From positions 265,036 through 329,035 of the forward strand of contig NZ_QEES01000005.1 of the NCBI RefSeq assembly GCF_003115775.1: 64,000 nucleotides of DNA, written 5' to 3'. This document shows, one piece after another, positions 9,635 to 20,105 of the stretch. The translations under genes were made by a program, and so were the position numbers. Positions within the stretch are counted from its first letter, which is position 1, and the number at the start of each line of letters is the position of its first letter. This DNA comes from Cellulomonas sp. WB94. GTDB lineage: Bacteria > Actinomycetota > Actinomycetes > Actinomycetales > Cellulomonadaceae. Under the pieces are notes generated by a model, which was not told where the DNA came from, searched no databases, and saw only the letters and a program-made list of their open reading frames with translations.

Positions 9635-11193
9635 CCGCGGGCCGATCTGAGCCGCGCGGCGATCTGCACGGCCCTGACCGCCGCAGCCGCCTTGTTGCGC
9701 GACTCCTCGTACTCGAGCCCCGGCACCGAGTCGGCGACGATCCCCCCGCCCGCCTGGACGCTCGCCCGACCGTTCCGGATGAGAGCCGTGCGGATCGCGA
9801 TGGCCATGTCCATGTCACCCGCGAGGTCGAAGTAACCGACCGTCCCGCCGTAGATCCCCCGGCGTGCCGGCTCGATCTCGTCGATCAAGGCGATCGCGCG
9901 GGGCTTCGGCGCCCCGGAGAGCGTCCCGGCCGGGAACGCCGCGATCAGCGTCTGGAGCGCGGTCGCCCCCTCGCGCAGGTGCCCGACGACCGTCGAGCAG
10001 ATGTGCATGATGTGGCTGAAGCGCTTGACCGCCATGAACTCGACGACCTCGACGCTCGCCGGCTCGCAGACCTTGACCAGGTCGTTGCGGGACAGGTCGA
10101 CGAGCATGATGTGCTCGGCACGCTCCTTGGGGTCCGCGAGCAGCTCGTCCGCGAGCGCCAGGTCCTGCTCGGGCGTCGCGCCGCGGGGCCGTGACCCGGC
10201 GATCGGGAACGTCACGACCCGGCCGTCGGTGACCTTCACGAGCGTCTCGGGGCTGGAGCCGACGACGGCGAAGTCGTTGCCGTCCGCGTCCTGGAGCTGC
10301 AGGTAGTACATGTATGGGCTCGGGTTGATGGTCCGCAGCACGCGGTACACGTCGATCGGTGCGGCGGGGCAGTCGAGGTCGAGGCGTTGGGAGATGACGA
10401 CCTGGAACACCTCGCCGTCGCGGATCGCCTCCTGCCCGGTGCGCACCGACGCCTCGAACTCGGCGCGCGTCGAGCGGAACTCGAGCTCGGGCTCCCCGGC
10501 GTCGGCGAGCACCGCGGCCGCCGGCGGCGCCGGGTGCTGCAACGCGTCCTGCATCGCCCCGAGCCGCGCGAGCGCGTCGGCGTACGCGTCGTCCACGCGC
10601 GCGTCGGTGTTGTCGAAGTTGATCGCGTTCGCCACGAGCCACACGGAGCCGTCGAGGTGGTCGACGACGACGAGATCGCTCACGAGGCACAGCGTCATCT
10701 CGGGCACGCCGAGCTCCTCGGGCGCCTTGGCGGGCAGGGTCGGCTCCCACTGGCGCACGATGTCCCACCCGAGCGCGCCCACGAGACCGCTCGTGAGCGG
10801 CGGCAGCCCGGGCACCGCCGGCGTCCGCAGGACCTCGAGGGTCTCGGCGAGGACGTCGAGAGGCGCGCCGTCGAGCGGGACCCCGACCGGGACGTCGCCG
10901 CTCCAGACCGCCTGGCCGTCGCGGGTCGTCAGGGTCGCGCGCGAGCGCACGCCAATGAACGAGTACCGCGACCAGGTGCCGTCCTGCTCGGCGGACTCGA
11001 GCACGAACGTGCCCGGTCGCCCGCCGGCGAGCGTCCGGTACAGGCCGACCGGTGTGACGTCGTCCGCGAGGAGCCGGCGGACCACCGGGATCACCCGACG
11101 GTCCGACGCGAGGGTGCGGAAGTCCGCGAGCGCCGGCCACGTCGAGCCCCACGGGACCTGCACCGGGGCGGGCGCGGCGGCGGGCGTGGTCAT
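9631..11193 (-). CDS. trpE: Anthranilate synthase component I
   Basis: Converts chorismate to anthranilate with ammonia supplied by the TrpG amidotransferase, which is not in this window. The 520-residue protein has the feedback-site segment FVLESAE near residue 56 and the chorismate-binding C-terminal domain with [35 protein letters not shown] and GTLSGAPK. The ATG at 11193 overlaps the hisI stop (ATGA); the open frame further upstream is hisI in another phase. Conserved LES residues suggest normal tryptophan feedback inhibition. Confidence 0.98.
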   Translation of the reverse strand: MTTPAAAPAPVQVPWGSTWPALADFRTLASDRRVIPVVRRLLADDVTPVGLYRTLAGGRPGTFVLESAEQDGTWSRYSFIGVRSRATLTTRDGQAVWSGDVPVGVPLDGAPLDVLAETLEVLRTPAVPGLPPLTSGLVGALGWDIVRQWEPTLPAKAPEELGVPEMTLCLVSDLVVVDHLDGSVWLVANAINFDNTDARVDDAYADALARLGAMQDALQHPAPPAAAVLADAGEPELEFRSTRAEFEASVRTGQEAIRDGEVFQVVISQRLDLDCPAAPIDVYRVLRTINPSPYMYYLQLQDADGNDFAVVGSSPETLVKVTDGRVVTFPIAGSRPRGATPEQDLALADELLADPKERAEHIMLVDLSRNDLVKVCEPASVEVVEFMAVKRFSHIMHICSTVVGHLREGATALQTLIAAFPAGTLSGAPKPRAIALIDEIEPARRGIYGGTVGYFDLAGDMDMAIAIRTALIRNGRASVQAGGGIVADSVPGLEYEESRNKAAAAVRAVQIAARLRSARG

Positions 11194-11675
11194 GAGGCTC
11201 CTTCGGGGTTCGACGGGACGCCCGGGGTCGGGCGGTGGCCGACGACGGCCGGCAGCGGGCCTCCCGCGTCGAAGCACGTGCGTGCGCCGGTGTGGCAGGC
11301 GGCGCCGACCTGGTCGACACGGACCAGGAGCGCGTCGCCGTCGCAGTCGATCGCGACCGACTGCACGTACTGCGCGTGGCCCGACGTGTCGCCCTTGCGC
11401 CAGTACTCCCTGCGCGACCGGCTCCAGAACGTCACGCGCCCGCTCGTCAGGGTCCGTCGCAGCGCCTCGTCGTCCATCCAGCCGACCATGAGGACCTCCC
11501 CCGTGTCGTGCTGCTGCACGACCGCGGCGACGAGACCCGCGTCGTCGCGCTTGAGCAGCGCAGCGATCTCGGGGTCGAGCGCCGACGAGGTCGACGCGAC
11601 GGGCCCGGTCGAGGAGCTGGCGGTCCAGGGTGCTGCGGTCGAAGGGGCTGCGGCGGAGGTGGGCTGGTCGGGCAC
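11190..11675 (-). CDS. hisI: Phosphoribosyl-AMP cyclohydrolase
   Basis: Opens the adenine ring of phosphoribosyl-AMP in histidine synthesis. The 161-residue protein has the family segments [31 protein letters not shown] and the Zn-binding cysteines in DCDGDAL and [10 protein letters not shown]. Starting at the GTG at 11675 gives a 45-residue Ala/Ser/Thr-rich extension before the conserved domain ([11 protein letters not shown]); the extension may be disordered or the true start later, but no good later start codon precedes the domain. The stop overlaps trpE, coupling histidine and tryptophan genes, a known actinobacterial arrangement. Confidence 0.95.
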   Translation of the reverse strand: MPDQPTSAAAPSTAAPWTASSSTGPVASTSSALDPEIAALLKRDDAGLVAAVVQQHDTGEVLMVGWMDDEALRRTLTSGRVTFWSRSRREYWRKGDTSGHAQYVQSVAIDCDGDALLVRVDQVGAACHTGARTCFDAGGPLPAVVGHRPTPGVPSNPEGAS

Positions 11676-11700
11676 CCCGCGATCTTGCCACGGCGCCCCG

Positions 11701-13512
11701 TCACCGTGTCTGGGAGACCCACGACCGGTGCATCGCGGCGTAGACGCCGCCGTCCGCCACGAGGTCGGTGTGGTGGCCGACCTCGACCACACGGCCGGCG
11801 TCGACGACGACCACGAGGTCGGACGCCTCCGCGGTGGAGAGCCGGTGCGCAATCGTCACGGTGCTGCGCCCGTGCGTGAGCGAGTCGAGCGCGCGAGCGA
11901 TCCGTACCTCCGTCGCCGGGTCGACCGCCGAGGTCGCCTCGTCGAGCACGAGCAGGTCGGCCTCGGCGAGGTAGGCGCGCACGAGAGCGACAAGCTGACG
12001 TTCGCCCGCTGACAGCCGGTCCCCCCGCTGCCCCACCGGGGTCGCGAGCCCCTGCGGCAGCTCGTCGAGCCAGCCGGTCAGGCCGAGGTTCTCCACGGCG
12101 ACGCGCACCACCGGCTCGTACGAGGGGACGTCCAGGCCCGGCAGCCCGTACACGACGTTCTCGAGCAGGGTCGCGTCGAACAGGAACCCCTCCTGCGGCA
12201 CCATGACGACGCGGCCGCGGAGCTCGGAGAGCCGGATGGCGCGCAGGTCGACGCCGTCGAGCAGCACCTGGCCGTGCGTGGGGTCCATGAGCCGGACGAT
12301 GAGCTTGGCGACGGTCGTCTTGCCGGACCCGGTGGCGCCGACGACGGCCACCGAGGTCCGGGCCGGGATCGTCAGGTCGATGCCACTCAGGACGGGCGGA
12401 CCGTCCGGGTAGGCGAACCCCACTCCGCGCAGCTCGATGGTCGCGGGTCCTCGCGGCGACGCGACGCCGGCAGCACCGGCGTCGACCACCTGGATGGGGG
12501 TGTCGATCACGGCGAGGACCCGACGCCAGCCCGCGACGGCGTTCTGGAGCTCGTTCAGCACCTCGGTCGCCATCTGCACCGGACCGGTGAACAGCTGGAC
12601 GAGGAACAGGAAGGCCAACAGCTTGCCGGCCGACAGCGCGCCCGCGACACCCAGGTACGTCCCGGCCACGACGACGACGGCGAGGACGAGGTTCGCGACG
12701 AGCACCCCGCTCGAGAACACGAGGGCGACGAGGTTCTGGGCGCGCACCGCGGCGTCACGGGTCGCACGTATCGCGGTGTCGATGCGCCGCTGCGTGCGCG
12801 CCTGGGCGCCGTACGCCCGGATCGTCTCGGCCCCCACCACGGCCTCGGAGATCGCACCGAGCAGCGCGCCCACGCGCTCCCGCACTCGCGTGTAGGCGAC
12901 ATTGACACGCTTCTGCAGCGGACCGAGGATGACGAGCAGCGGGACGAAGCACAGCCACACGAGGACCGTGAGCTGCCACGAGTACACGGCCATGAGGCCC
13001 GTCGCGACCGCGATCTGCAGGATCGAGACGAGCAGCATGATGCCGCCCCACTGCACGAACAGCGAGATGGTGTCGACGTCCGACGTCACACGCGACACGA
13101 GCGAACCGCGACGCTCGGTGTCCTGAGCAAGGATCGACAGGTCGTGGACGTGTCGGAACGCCGTGACCCGCAGGGTCGCGAGCCCGCGCTCGCTCGCCCG
13201 GATGAGCCGCACGTTGACGAGCGCCGCGCACGCGCCGCCCAGCAGCAGCCCGACCGCGGCGAGGGCAGCGAGGCCGGCGACCCGTGCCACGTCAGGACCG
13301 GCGGACGCGAGCACTCCGGAGTCGATGGTCTGCTGCACGGCGATCGGCACGAGGACGCGCCCGCACGCCGCGAGCACCGCGAGCAGCATCGTGACCCGGA
13401 ACCCCTCGAGCAGCTGCGGCGAGACCTGCACGCCGCGGCGCAGGGTCGCCCACACGCCCAGGGTCCCCGACGAGCCGATGGTGTGGTCCGCCGACGCGTC
13501 CGTGTCCGTCAC
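11701..13512 (-). CDS. ABC exporter half-transporter, subunit with degenerate signature motif
   Basis: A 603-residue half-transporter: six-helix membrane domain (about residues 40-330) then an ATPase domain with Walker A GATGSGKT (about 391), Walker [10 protein letters not shown] with the canonical glutamate (about 521), and a degenerate ABC signature LSAGE instead of LSGGQ (about 498). It starts with GTG overlapping the stop of the upstream ABC gene, so the two surely form one heterodimer. Substrate unknown; lipids, peptides or drugs are all possible for this family. This subunit supplies the intact catalytic Walker B. Confidence 0.93.
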   Translation of the reverse strand: MTDTDASADHTIGSSGTLGVWATLRRGVQVSPQLLEGFRVTMLLAVLAACGRVLVPIAVQQTIDSGVLASAGPDVARVAGLAALAAVGLLLGGACAALVNVRLIRASERGLATLRVTAFRHVHDLSILAQDTERRGSLVSRVTSDVDTISLFVQWGGIMLLVSILQIAVATGLMAVYSWQLTVLVWLCFVPLLVILGPLQKRVNVAYTRVRERVGALLGAISEAVVGAETIRAYGAQARTQRRIDTAIRATRDAAVRAQNLVALVFSSGVLVANLVLAVVVVAGTYLGVAGALSAGKLLAFLFLVQLFTGPVQMATEVLNELQNAVAGWRRVLAVIDTPIQVVDAGAAGVASPRGPATIELRGVGFAYPDGPPVLSGIDLTIPARTSVAVVGATGSGKTTVAKLIVRLMDPTHGQVLLDGVDLRAIRLSELRGRVVMVPQEGFLFDATLLENVVYGLPGLDVPSYEPVVRVAVENLGLTGWLDELPQGLATPVGQRGDRLSAGERQLVALVRAYLAEADLLVLDEATSAVDPATEVRIARALDSLTHGRSTVTIAHRLSTAEASDLVVVVDAGRVVEVGHHTDLVADGGVYAAMHRSWVSQTR

Positions 13513-15476
13513 CGGCCCAGCCCCGGCGGCGGCGTCTGGCCCCGCGGCTCGCTGTCGACGTCCGCCGCGACGGCCCGGCGCTCCGACTCTCGCTCGTACG
13601 CGGTCGCCAGGTCGCGGTAGCCCGGGTCGCGTTCCAACAGCTCGTCGTGCGTGCCGCGGTCCACGACCCGCCCGGAGTCGAGGTGCACGACCTCGTCGGC
13701 GAGCAGCACCGAGGACATCCGGTAGGCGACCATGACGACCGTCGGCGCGAACGCACGCCCGTCACCCGGCGCCGTGGCCCGCAGACCCGTGAGGATCTGC
13801 TGCTCGACGCGCGGGTCGACGGCGGACGTCGCGTCGTCGAGCACCAGCACACGAGGCGACCGCACGAGCGCCCGGGCGAGCGCGAGCCGTTGCCGCTGAC
13901 CGCCCGACAGGCTCGAACCGCGCTCCCCGAGCGGCGCGTCGAGACCACCGGGCAGCGCAGCCACGACCCCGTCGACGCGCGCCAGGCGCAGCGCGTCCCA
14001 GACCTCCCCGTCCGTGGGCGCCCCGGGCTCCCCGTCGTCGCACAGCGTCACGTTGCCGCGGACGGTGTCCTCGAAGACGAACGCCGACTGCGCGACGAGC
14101 GCGACCTGCGCGGCGAGGTCGGCCGGGCGGACGTCCCGCACGTCGACCCCGTCGATCAGGACCGTGCCCGACGTCGGGTCCCACAGCCGGTTGAGCAGCG
14201 TGACGAGCGTCGTCTTGCCGGCGCCTGTCGGCCCGACGAGCGCGACGGTCCGGCCCGGCGCCAGGTCGAGGTCGATGTCCTCGAGCAGGACCGCGTCCTC
14301 CGGGTCGGAGGCGCTCTGCGGCAGGCTCGGCCGCAGCGGCACCCGCACACCGACCCCGCGGAGCTCGACCCGCGCACCGCGGCCGTTCGCGGGCAGCTCC
14401 CGGTCGCCGTGCGCCCGCTCGCCACCGGCGTCCAGCACGCCGGCGATGCGCTCGTAGCCCACCAGGGCGCGCGGCAGGTCGCCCAGGACCCAGCCGAACG
14501 CGCGGACCGGCACAGCGAGCAGGGTCAGCAGGTATGCGGCAGCCACGATGTCCCCCGTGTTCATGGCGCCCGCGGCGACGCGCGCCGTGCCGACGACGAG
14601 CACCAGCAGCGTCCCGAGCCCCGGCAGGAGGTCCATCACCGGGTCGAAGACGGCACGGACGACGCCGAGGCGGATGTTGGCGTCCCGCAGGCGCATCGCC
14701 CGCTCCGCGAACCGCGCCTCCTCCCGGTCCTCGGTCCCGAGCGACTTCACGACGAGCGCCGCCTCGAAGCTCTCGTGGGCGACGTCGGCGACCTCCCCCC
14801 GCAGCTGTTGGGCGCGCGTCGCGGCGGGCGTCATCCGGCGCTCGAACAGGACGTTCACCCCGATGACCACCGGCAGGATGACGAACGCCGCGAGCGCGAT
14901 CCACACGTCGGTCGTCAGGAGAGCGACGGCCGCGACCACGAACATGACCACGACACCGAGCGCGAACGGCAGCGGGTTGAAGACCGAGGTCGCCGCCTCG
15001 ACGTCGGAGCTCGCGTTCGACAGCAGCTGGCCGGTCGCGTGGCGTCGGTGCCACGACATCGGCAGGCGCAGGAGCTGGCGCGTGATGCGCGTCCGGTGGC
15101 CGGCCTGCAGGTCGACGTAGCCCATCCCCGCAAAGATCCGGCGTCCGGCGACCCCGGCCGCGAGCGCGAGCGCCACCGCGGCGATGGCGAGCCCGGCCGG
15201 CCAGATGCCGTCGCGTGCGCTCGCGGACCCGTCGAGCGCCGGCACCACGACCTCGTTCGTCACCTTGCCCAGCACCTGGCTGATCGCCACGGTCGTCGCA
15301 CCGAAGACGGCCGACGACCCGACCGCGAACGCGTAGGTGCGAGGCTCGGAGGCCATCCCCCGGCTCAGGAGCTGGACCGAACGGCGCAGCGCCGAACCTG
15401 TCAGCGCGGCCCGCGTCGGTGTTCGGTCGCGCGGGTGCAAGCGAGAACCTTCCGGTGGCGGGGCGTCGAGCATCAT
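13509..15476 (-). CDS. ABC exporter half-transporter, subunit with degenerate Walker B
   Basis: A 655-residue partner of the next gene downstream. The membrane domain spans about residues 50-350. The ATPase has Walker A GPTGAGKT (about 413), a canonical LSGGQRQR signature (about 520) and Walker B LVLDDATS, in which the catalytic glutamate is replaced by aspartate (about 542). A long insert is seen before Walker A. I start it at the tandem ATGs at 15476/15473, behind an AGGGGG ribosome-like site; the longer upstream frame is antisense to the divergent gene at 15515. The start lies only 38 bases from that divergent start, so promoters must overlap. Confidence 0.92.
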   Translation of the reverse strand: MMLDAPPPEGSRLHPRDRTPTRAALTGSALRRSVQLLSRGMASEPRTYAFAVGSSAVFGATTVAISQVLGKVTNEVVVPALDGSASARDGIWPAGLAIAAVALALAAGVAGRRIFAGMGYVDLQAGHRTRITRQLLRLPMSWHRRHATGQLLSNASSDVEAATSVFNPLPFALGVVVMFVVAAVALLTTDVWIALAAFVILPVVIGVNVLFERRMTPAATRAQQLRGEVADVAHESFEAALVVKSLGTEDREEARFAERAMRLRDANIRLGVVRAVFDPVMDLLPGLGTLLVLVVGTARVAAGAMNTGDIVAAAYLLTLLAVPVRAFGWVLGDLPRALVGYERIAGVLDAGGERAHGDRELPANGRGARVELRGVGVRVPLRPSLPQSASDPEDAVLLEDIDLDLAPGRTVALVGPTGAGKTTLVTLLNRLWDPTSGTVLIDGVDVRDVRPADLAAQVALVAQSAFVFEDTVRGNVTLCDDGEPGAPTDGEVWDALRLARVDGVVAALPGGLDAPLGERGSSLSGGQRQRLALARALVRSPRVLVLDDATSAVDPRVEQQILTGLRATAPGDGRAFAPTVVMVAYRMSSVLLADEVVHLDSGRVVDRGTHDELLERDPGYRDLATAYERESERRAVAADVDSEPRGQTPPPGLGR

Positions 15477-15514
15477 CGCACGTGAGCCCCCTGCGGCCAT
15501 GGGATTATTCCGGC

Positions 15515-16159
15515 ATGACATGGCACCGCACCGCCCGCGCACAGCTCGCCGAGGCTCTCGCCGACGCCGGACCCGACGCCCCGACGCTGTGCGAGGGGTG
15601 GCAGAGCCGCCATCTCGCGGCGCACCTCGTGCTTCGCGAGCACTCGCCGCTCGCGGGGGCAGGCATCGTCGTCCCGGCCCTCGCCGCACGCACGGAGCGG
15701 GCGGTCGAGGAGCTCGGGGACACCGCACGGTCCGAGGGGGCCTACCGCGACCTGGTGTCACGGGTTGCGAGCGAGCCCGCCGCGTGGAGCCCGCTGTCCT
15801 GGGCCGGCGAACAGGTGAACCTCGTCGAGTTCTTCGTGCACACCGAGGACGTGCGGCGGGGCGGCGGGCCGGTGCCGCCGCGCGCGCTCGAGCCCGAGCA
15901 CGTCGAGGCGCTGTGGAGCTCGCTCACCCGTGGCACGTCGATCTACCGGCGCGTACCGACGGGAGTCGTCCTCGTCCGGCCTGACGGCGTGCGCCGACGG
16001 GTACGCCGCGCGCCGGGCGGGCACGGGACGGTGGTGATCCGTGGAGAGGTCGGAGAGCTGCTGCTGCACGCGTTCGGTCGCGGCGCCGCCGCCGAGGTCA
16101 GGATCGAGGGCGCGCCGCAGGACGTCGAGGCCGTGCGGGCGGTCCTGCCGACAGCCTGA
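15515..16159 (+). CDS. TIGR03085-type DinB/maleylpyruvate-isomerase-like protein
   Basis: A 214-residue protein. The N-terminal half is the four-helix metal-binding DinB/MDMPI type: RAQLAEAL, PTLCEGWQSRHLAAHLVLREH (metal His) and FFVHTEDVRR (metal His). The C-terminal half is a small alpha/beta domain with RGEVGELLLHAFGRG, as in mycothiol-dependent maleylpyruvate isomerases. The TIGR03085 family is typically found beside hisF or hisI in actinobacteria, as here. Mycothiol dependence is plausible since mshC is in the window, but the substrate is unknown. Confidence 0.85.
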   Translation: MTWHRTARAQLAEALADAGPDAPTLCEGWQSRHLAAHLVLREHSPLAGAGIVVPALAARTERAVEELGDTARSEGAYRDLVSRVASEPAAWSPLSWAGEQVNLVEFFVHTEDVRRGGGPVPPRALEPEHVEALWSSLTRGTSIYRRVPTGVVLVRPDGVRRRVRRAPGGHGTVVIRGEVGELLLHAFGRGAAAEVRIEGAPQDVEAVRAVLPTA

Positions 16160-16169
16160 CCGCCCGGCG

Positions 16170-16940
16170 TCATCGGACGGTGATGCCCGCGGCCCGCAAG
16201 TGGTCCTTGACCTCGCCGATCGTGAGCGTCCGGAAGTGGAAGACGCTCGCGGCGAGCACCGCGTCGGCCCCCGCCCTGGCCGCCTCCACGAAGTGCTGCG
16301 CAGTCCCGGCACCGCCGCTCGCGATGAGCGGGACCGTGACCTCGCTCCGCACGTCGCGCAGCATCTCGAGGTCGAAGCCGGCCGTCGTGCCGTCGGCGTC
16401 CATCGAGTTCAGCAGGATCTCCCCGGCGCCGAGAGCCGCAGCATGTGCCGCCCACTCCACAGCGTCGATGCCGGTGCCCCGACGGCCACCGTGCGTCGTC
16501 ACCTCGTACCCCGACCCGGTGCGGACGTCACCCGTCACCCGGCGCGCGTCGACCGACAGGACGAGCACCTGGCTGCCGAACCGTTCCGCGATCTCCTCGA
16601 TGAGCTCAGGTCGCGCGATGGCGGCCGTGTTGACCCCGACCTTGTCGGCCCCTGCCCGCAGCAACCGGTCGACGTCGTCCGCCGAGCGCACACCGCCACC
16701 GACCGTCAGCGGGACGAACACCTCCTCGGCCGTGCGCCTGACCACGTCGTACATCGTGGCGCGGTCGCCCGACGACGCCGACACGTCGAGGAAGGTGATC
16801 TCGTCCGCACCCTCGGCGTCGTACCGGCGGGCCAGCTCGACCGGGTCCCCGGCGTCGCGCAGGTTCTCGAAGTTCACGCCCTTGACGACGCGACCAGCGT
16901 CGACATCGAGGCACGGGATGACCCGCAGCGCGAGCGTCAT
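16170..16940 (-). CDS. hisF: Imidazole glycerol phosphate synthase cyclase subunit
   Basis: Cyclase half of IGP synthase; uses ammonia from HisH to form imidazole glycerol phosphate and AICAR. The 256-residue TIM barrel has the catalytic acids Asp12 ([14 protein letters not shown]) and Asp131 (LSVDARRV), and the phosphate loops [10 protein letters not shown] and IASGGAGT. It converges with the DinB-like gene (10-base gap) and follows the FKBP-type lipoprotein gene by 15 bases. hisH is not in the window. Confidence 0.97.
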   Translation of the reverse strand: MTLALRVIPCLDVDAGRVVKGVNFENLRDAGDPVELARRYDAEGADEITFLDVSASSGDRATMYDVVRRTAEEVFVPLTVGGGVRSADDVDRLLRAGADKVGVNTAAIARPELIEEIAERFGSQVLVLSVDARRVTGDVRTGSGYEVTTHGGRRGTGIDAVEWAAHAAALGAGEILLNSMDADGTTAGFDLEMLRDVRSEVTVPLIASGGAGTAQHFVEAARAGADAVLAASVFHFRTLTIGEVKDHLRAAGITVR

Positions 16941-16955
16941 GTGCCAGGTCTCCTG

Positions 16956-17816
16956 TCAGCCGGCGACGGGCGCAGGGCCCGTCGCGAGGATGTCGATGAC
17001 GAACACGATGGTCTGGCCCTTGAGCTCTTCGCTCTGCGTCGCACCGAGCGGGTACGTCGGAGGCACCACGAGCATCACCTGGCTCCCGACGGGCTGCTCC
17101 ACGAGGCTTGCCCACGCCGGCACCATCGTGAGATCGAACGAGACCGGGCTGCGGTTGGTCCACGTCGACTCGAACGGCTCCCCGGTCGTCCACGCGAAGC
17201 CCGTGTACTGCACGGTGACCGTGTCGCCGTCCGCCACCTGGGCGCCGGCACCTCGAATCAGCGGCTGCGTCACGAGGTCGGTCGGCGGCGCGGCGGTCGA
17301 CGCCGTGATCGACGGCGAGCCGTCGCTGCCGAGCGTGACCGGGGGGAGCCCCTCGCGCGGGGTCACGGGTTCGCCCGAGGCTCGCGTGGCGAGCACGTCG
17401 AGCACCGTCACCGTCGGGTAGTCGGCCGCGCCGCTGCCCGGAGCGGGGCTGATCTGCAGCAGGCGCGCCCCGACCCGCTGACCGTGCAGGGTGTCGTAGA
17501 GGTCCTGGCCGAGGTCCTCGACGGTGAGCGGGCGAGGTGTGGGGCTGCTCGAGTAGCTCTCCTTGACGACCGTCGCATCGCTCGCGTCCTCGAGCCAGAA
17601 GTCCACGAGCACCGGCTCACCGTCGACGAGCGGGCTCCCGGCTCCCTGCCATACGACCTTGTGGACCGTCTTGCTCACCGCGAGGGGCGTCACGTACGTG
17701 AGGGTCGGCCGCGAGCCCGGGTCACCCGTCACGAGGACATCCGGCTCGGGGGCCGTGACCGCGCTGCAGCCGGCCAGGAGCACGGCAGCCAGGCATGCCG
17801 CCACCAGACGTCGCAC
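16956..17816 (-). CDS. FKBP-type peptidyl-prolyl isomerase lipoprotein
   Basis: A 286-residue secreted lipoprotein: signal peptide with lipobox LLAGC, so it should be diacylated by Lgt and exposed outside the membrane. The C-terminal domain is FKBP-like (VADGDTVTVQYTGFAWTTGEPFEST, SLVEQPVGSQVMLVVPP). The N-terminal half (about residues 45-150) also looks like a diverged FKBP domain (DGEPVLVDFWLED, VTVLDVLA). The GTG at 17816 has a GGAGGGA ribosome site. It follows pafA by 59 bases, the usual place for this gene behind actinobacterial pafA. Confidence 0.9.
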   Translation of the reverse strand: MRRLVAACLAAVLLAGCSAVTAPEPDVLVTGDPGSRPTLTYVTPLAVSKTVHKVVWQGAGSPLVDGEPVLVDFWLEDASDATVVKESYSSSPTPRPLTVEDLGQDLYDTLHGQRVGARLLQISPAPGSGAADYPTVTVLDVLATRASGEPVTPREGLPPVTLGSDGSPSITASTAAPPTDLVTQPLIRGAGAQVADGDTVTVQYTGFAWTTGEPFESTWTNRSPVSFDLTMVPAWASLVEQPVGSQVMLVVPPTYPLGATQSEELKGQTIVFVIDILATGPAPVAG

Positions 17817-17875
17817 GTCGATCCCTCCCCCGGTCGGATGTCCGGCCACACTGTACGGTGCGTGCCCGGGGGCGT

Positions 17876-19237
17876 TCACATCGACTCGATGAGCCTCTCG
17901 ACCCGCTCGTCGACGCTCCGGAACGGGTCCTTGCACAGCACCGTCCGCTGCGCCTGGTCGTTGAGCTTCAGGTGCACCCAGTCGACCGTGTAGTCGCGCC
18001 GGGCCTCCTGGGCGGCGCGCACGAAGTCGCCCCGGAGCTTCGCCCGCGTGGTCTGCGGCGGCACGGCCGTCGCCTCGAACACCTCGAGGTCGGTCGTGAC
18101 CCGGTCGACGAGCCCTCGAGCCGCAAGCAGGTTGTACAGGCCCTCGGACCGCGAGATGTCGTGGTACGCGAGGTCGAGGCGCGCGACACGAGGGTCGCCC
18201 AGCTCGAGACCGTGCTTGGCGCGGTAACGCTCGATGATCCGGTACTTGATGACCCAGTCCAGCTCGCGTTCGACGAGGGCGAGATCGCCGGTGCGCAGCG
18301 CGTGCAGGCCCCGTTCCCACAGGTCGACGACCTGCTTGATGTCGGGCGTCGGGTCGACATCGGCCGCGATGAAGTCCTTGACGCGCCCGAGGTACTCCTC
18401 CTGGAGGTCGACCGCGGTGACCGTCCGGCCGTTCGAGAGCTGGAACGGGTGCAGCCCCGTCATGTCGTGGCTGATCTCGCGGATGGCGCGGATCGGGTTC
18501 TCGAGAGCCATGTCGCGCATGGGCACGCCCGCCTCGATGAGGCGCAGGATCAGGTCGGTCGCGCCGACCTTGAGCATCGTGGTCGTCTCGGACATCGAGG
18601 AGTCGCCGACGATGATGTGCAGCCGCCGGTACAGCTCGGCGTCCGCGTGCGGCTCGTCCCGGGTGTTGATGATCGGCCGGGACCGCGTCGTCGCGCTCGA
18701 GACTGCCTCCCAGATGTGGTCGGCCCGCTGCGAGAGGCAGTAGACCGCACCGCGCGGCGTCGGCAGCACCTTGCCGGCACCGGTGAGGACCTGACGGGTG
18801 ATCAGGAAGGGGACGAGGACGTCCGACAGCCGCGAGAAGTCCCCCTGGCGGCGCACGAGGTAGTTCTCGTGGCACCCGTAGGAGTTGCCTGCCGAGTCGG
18901 TGTTGTTCTTGAACAGGTGGATCCGCCCGGCGAGGCCCTCGTGCTCGAGGCGCTGCTGCGCGTCCGCGACGAGACCCTCGAGGATGCGCTCACCGCCGCG
19001 GTCGTACGTGATGAGCTGGCGCACGTCGTCACACTCGGCGGTCGCGTACTCCGGGTGCGAGCCGACGTCGAGGTACAGCCGTGAGCCGTTGCGCAGGAAC
19101 ACGTTCGACGAACGCCCCCACGCGACGACCTTCCGGAACAGGTACCGGGCGACCTCGTCCGCCGACAGCCCTCGGCCGTCGTCGGACGCGCACGTCACCC
19201 CGTACTCGGTCTCGAGGCCATAGATGCGGCGGTCCAT
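17876..19237 (-). CDS. pafA: Pup--protein ligase
   Basis: Attaches deamidated Pup through its C-terminal glutamate to lysines of target proteins, using ATP. The 453-residue protein belongs to the glutamine-synthetase-like carboxylate-amine ligase fold: [49 protein letters not shown] and the C-terminal helix [16 protein letters not shown]. The ATG at 19237 is chosen over an upstream in-frame start because of the conserved start [13 protein letters not shown] and an AGGGG ribosome site. It is downstream of prcA with a 49-base gap. Confidence 0.97.
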   Translation of the reverse strand: MDRRIYGLETEYGVTCASDDGRGLSADEVARYLFRKVVAWGRSSNVFLRNGSRLYLDVGSHPEYATAECDDVRQLITYDRGGERILEGLVADAQQRLEHEGLAGRIHLFKNNTDSAGNSYGCHENYLVRRQGDFSRLSDVLVPFLITRQVLTGAGKVLPTPRGAVYCLSQRADHIWEAVSSATTRSRPIINTRDEPHADAELYRRLHIIVGDSSMSETTTMLKVGATDLILRLIEAGVPMRDMALENPIRAIREISHDMTGLHPFQLSNGRTVTAVDLQEEYLGRVKDFIAADVDPTPDIKQVVDLWERGLHALRTGDLALVERELDWVIKYRIIERYRAKHGLELGDPRVARLDLAYHDISRSEGLYNLLAARGLVDRVTTDLEVFEATAVPPQTTRAKLRGDFVRAAQEARRDYTVDWVHLKLNDQAQRTVLCKDPFRSVDERVERLIESM

Positions 19238-19286
19238 GCGCCCCTCCCCTCCGTGTGGGTCTGCGTCGAGCGGTGTCACGCTGCCG

Positions 19287-20105
19287 TCACGGCGTCGGCG
19301 GGTCCGCCTCGGGTGACGCGGTCGGCTCGGCCGGTCCGGCCTCGGTGGGCGGGCTCGGCGCGTCGGGCGGGCTCGAGGCTTCGTGCTGGCTCGGCGCTTC
19401 GTGCTGGCTCGGCGCTGCCGCGAGCATGGCGTCCAGTGCCGGACCGGTCAGCCGCCGGAACGCCCGGCGCGGGCGCGACCGCTCCAGCACCGCGACCTCG
19501 AGCTGGCTCGCCGGCAGCTGACGCGGCTCGCCCTCCGGCTGGGTGCCGAGGACCAGGACGGCGATCCGTACGGCCTCGGCGAGCGTGAGACCGGCACGCC
19601 ACGCGTCGGCGAGCTGGGTGACGAGACGGTCCGCCAGCCCTCCCATCGCCACATACCCGTGCTCGTCGGCGACGGAGCCGTCGTACGACAGGCGGTAGAT
19701 CTGGTCGCCCTCCGGGCTCGCCCCGACCTCCGCCACGACGAGCTCGACCTCGAGCGGCTTGGACTCGGTGGTGAACACCGTCCCGAGGGTCTGGGCGTAG
19801 GCGTTGGCGAGCCCGCGTGCGTTCACGTCCTGGCGGTCGTAGGAGTACCCGCGCAGGTCGGCGTACCGCACCCCGGCGACGCGCAGGTTCTCGAACTCGT
19901 TGTACTTGCCCACGGCGGCGAAGGCGATGCGGTCGTAGATCTCGGAGATCTTGTGCAGGGCACGGGACGGGTTCTCGGTCGCGAAGACGATGCCCTCGTC
20001 GTACTGCAGCACGACGACCGAACGCCCCCTCGCGATGCCCTTGCGCGCGTAGTCGGCGCGGTCCTTCATCAGCTGCTCGGGCGAGACGTAGAACGGCATG
20101 CTCAT
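19287..20105 (-). CDS. prcA: 20S proteasome alpha subunit
   Basis: Alpha ring subunit of the bacterial 20S proteasome; gates the barrel and docks ARC/Mpa. It has 272 residues: [25 protein letters not shown] forms the N-terminal gate, [38 protein letters not shown] is the core, and [24 protein letters not shown] is typical of PrcA. The last 45 residues are low-complexity and include the tandem copies at 19378-19413. The ATG overlaps the prcB stop (ATGA), fitting coordinated assembly of alpha and beta subunits. Confidence 0.97.
   Translation of the reverse strand: MSMPFYVSPEQLMKDRADYARKGIARGRSVVVLQYDEGIVFATENPSRALHKISEIYDRIAFAAVGKYNEFENLRVAGVRYADLRGYSYDRQDVNARGLANAYAQTLGTVFTTESKPLEVELVVAEVGASPEGDQIYRLSYDGSVADEHGYVAMGGLADRLVTQLADAWRAGLTLAEAVRIAVLVLGTQPEGEPRQLPASQLEVAVLERSRPRRAFRRLTGPALDAMLAAAPSQHEAPSQHEASSPPDAPSPPTEAGPAEPTASPEADPPTP
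19378..19413 (-). repeat. Perfect 18-bp tandem repeat in the prcA tail
   Basis: Two exact 18-bp copies (19378-19395 and 19396-19413) encode the amino-acid unit QHEA(S/P)S in the disordered C-terminus of PrcA. In-frame unit gain or loss by slippage would change the tail length without breaking the gene. Confidence 0.85.

Noticed and set aside
15476..15761. Longer start for the upstream ABC exporter gene
   Set aside because: The extra 95 residues are Arg/Pro-rich and antisense to the DinB-like gene at 15515, and a ribosome-like site supports the ATG at 15476.
19378..19413. CRISPR-like repeat
   Set aside because: The copies are adjacent with no spacers and lie in the coding frame of prcA.
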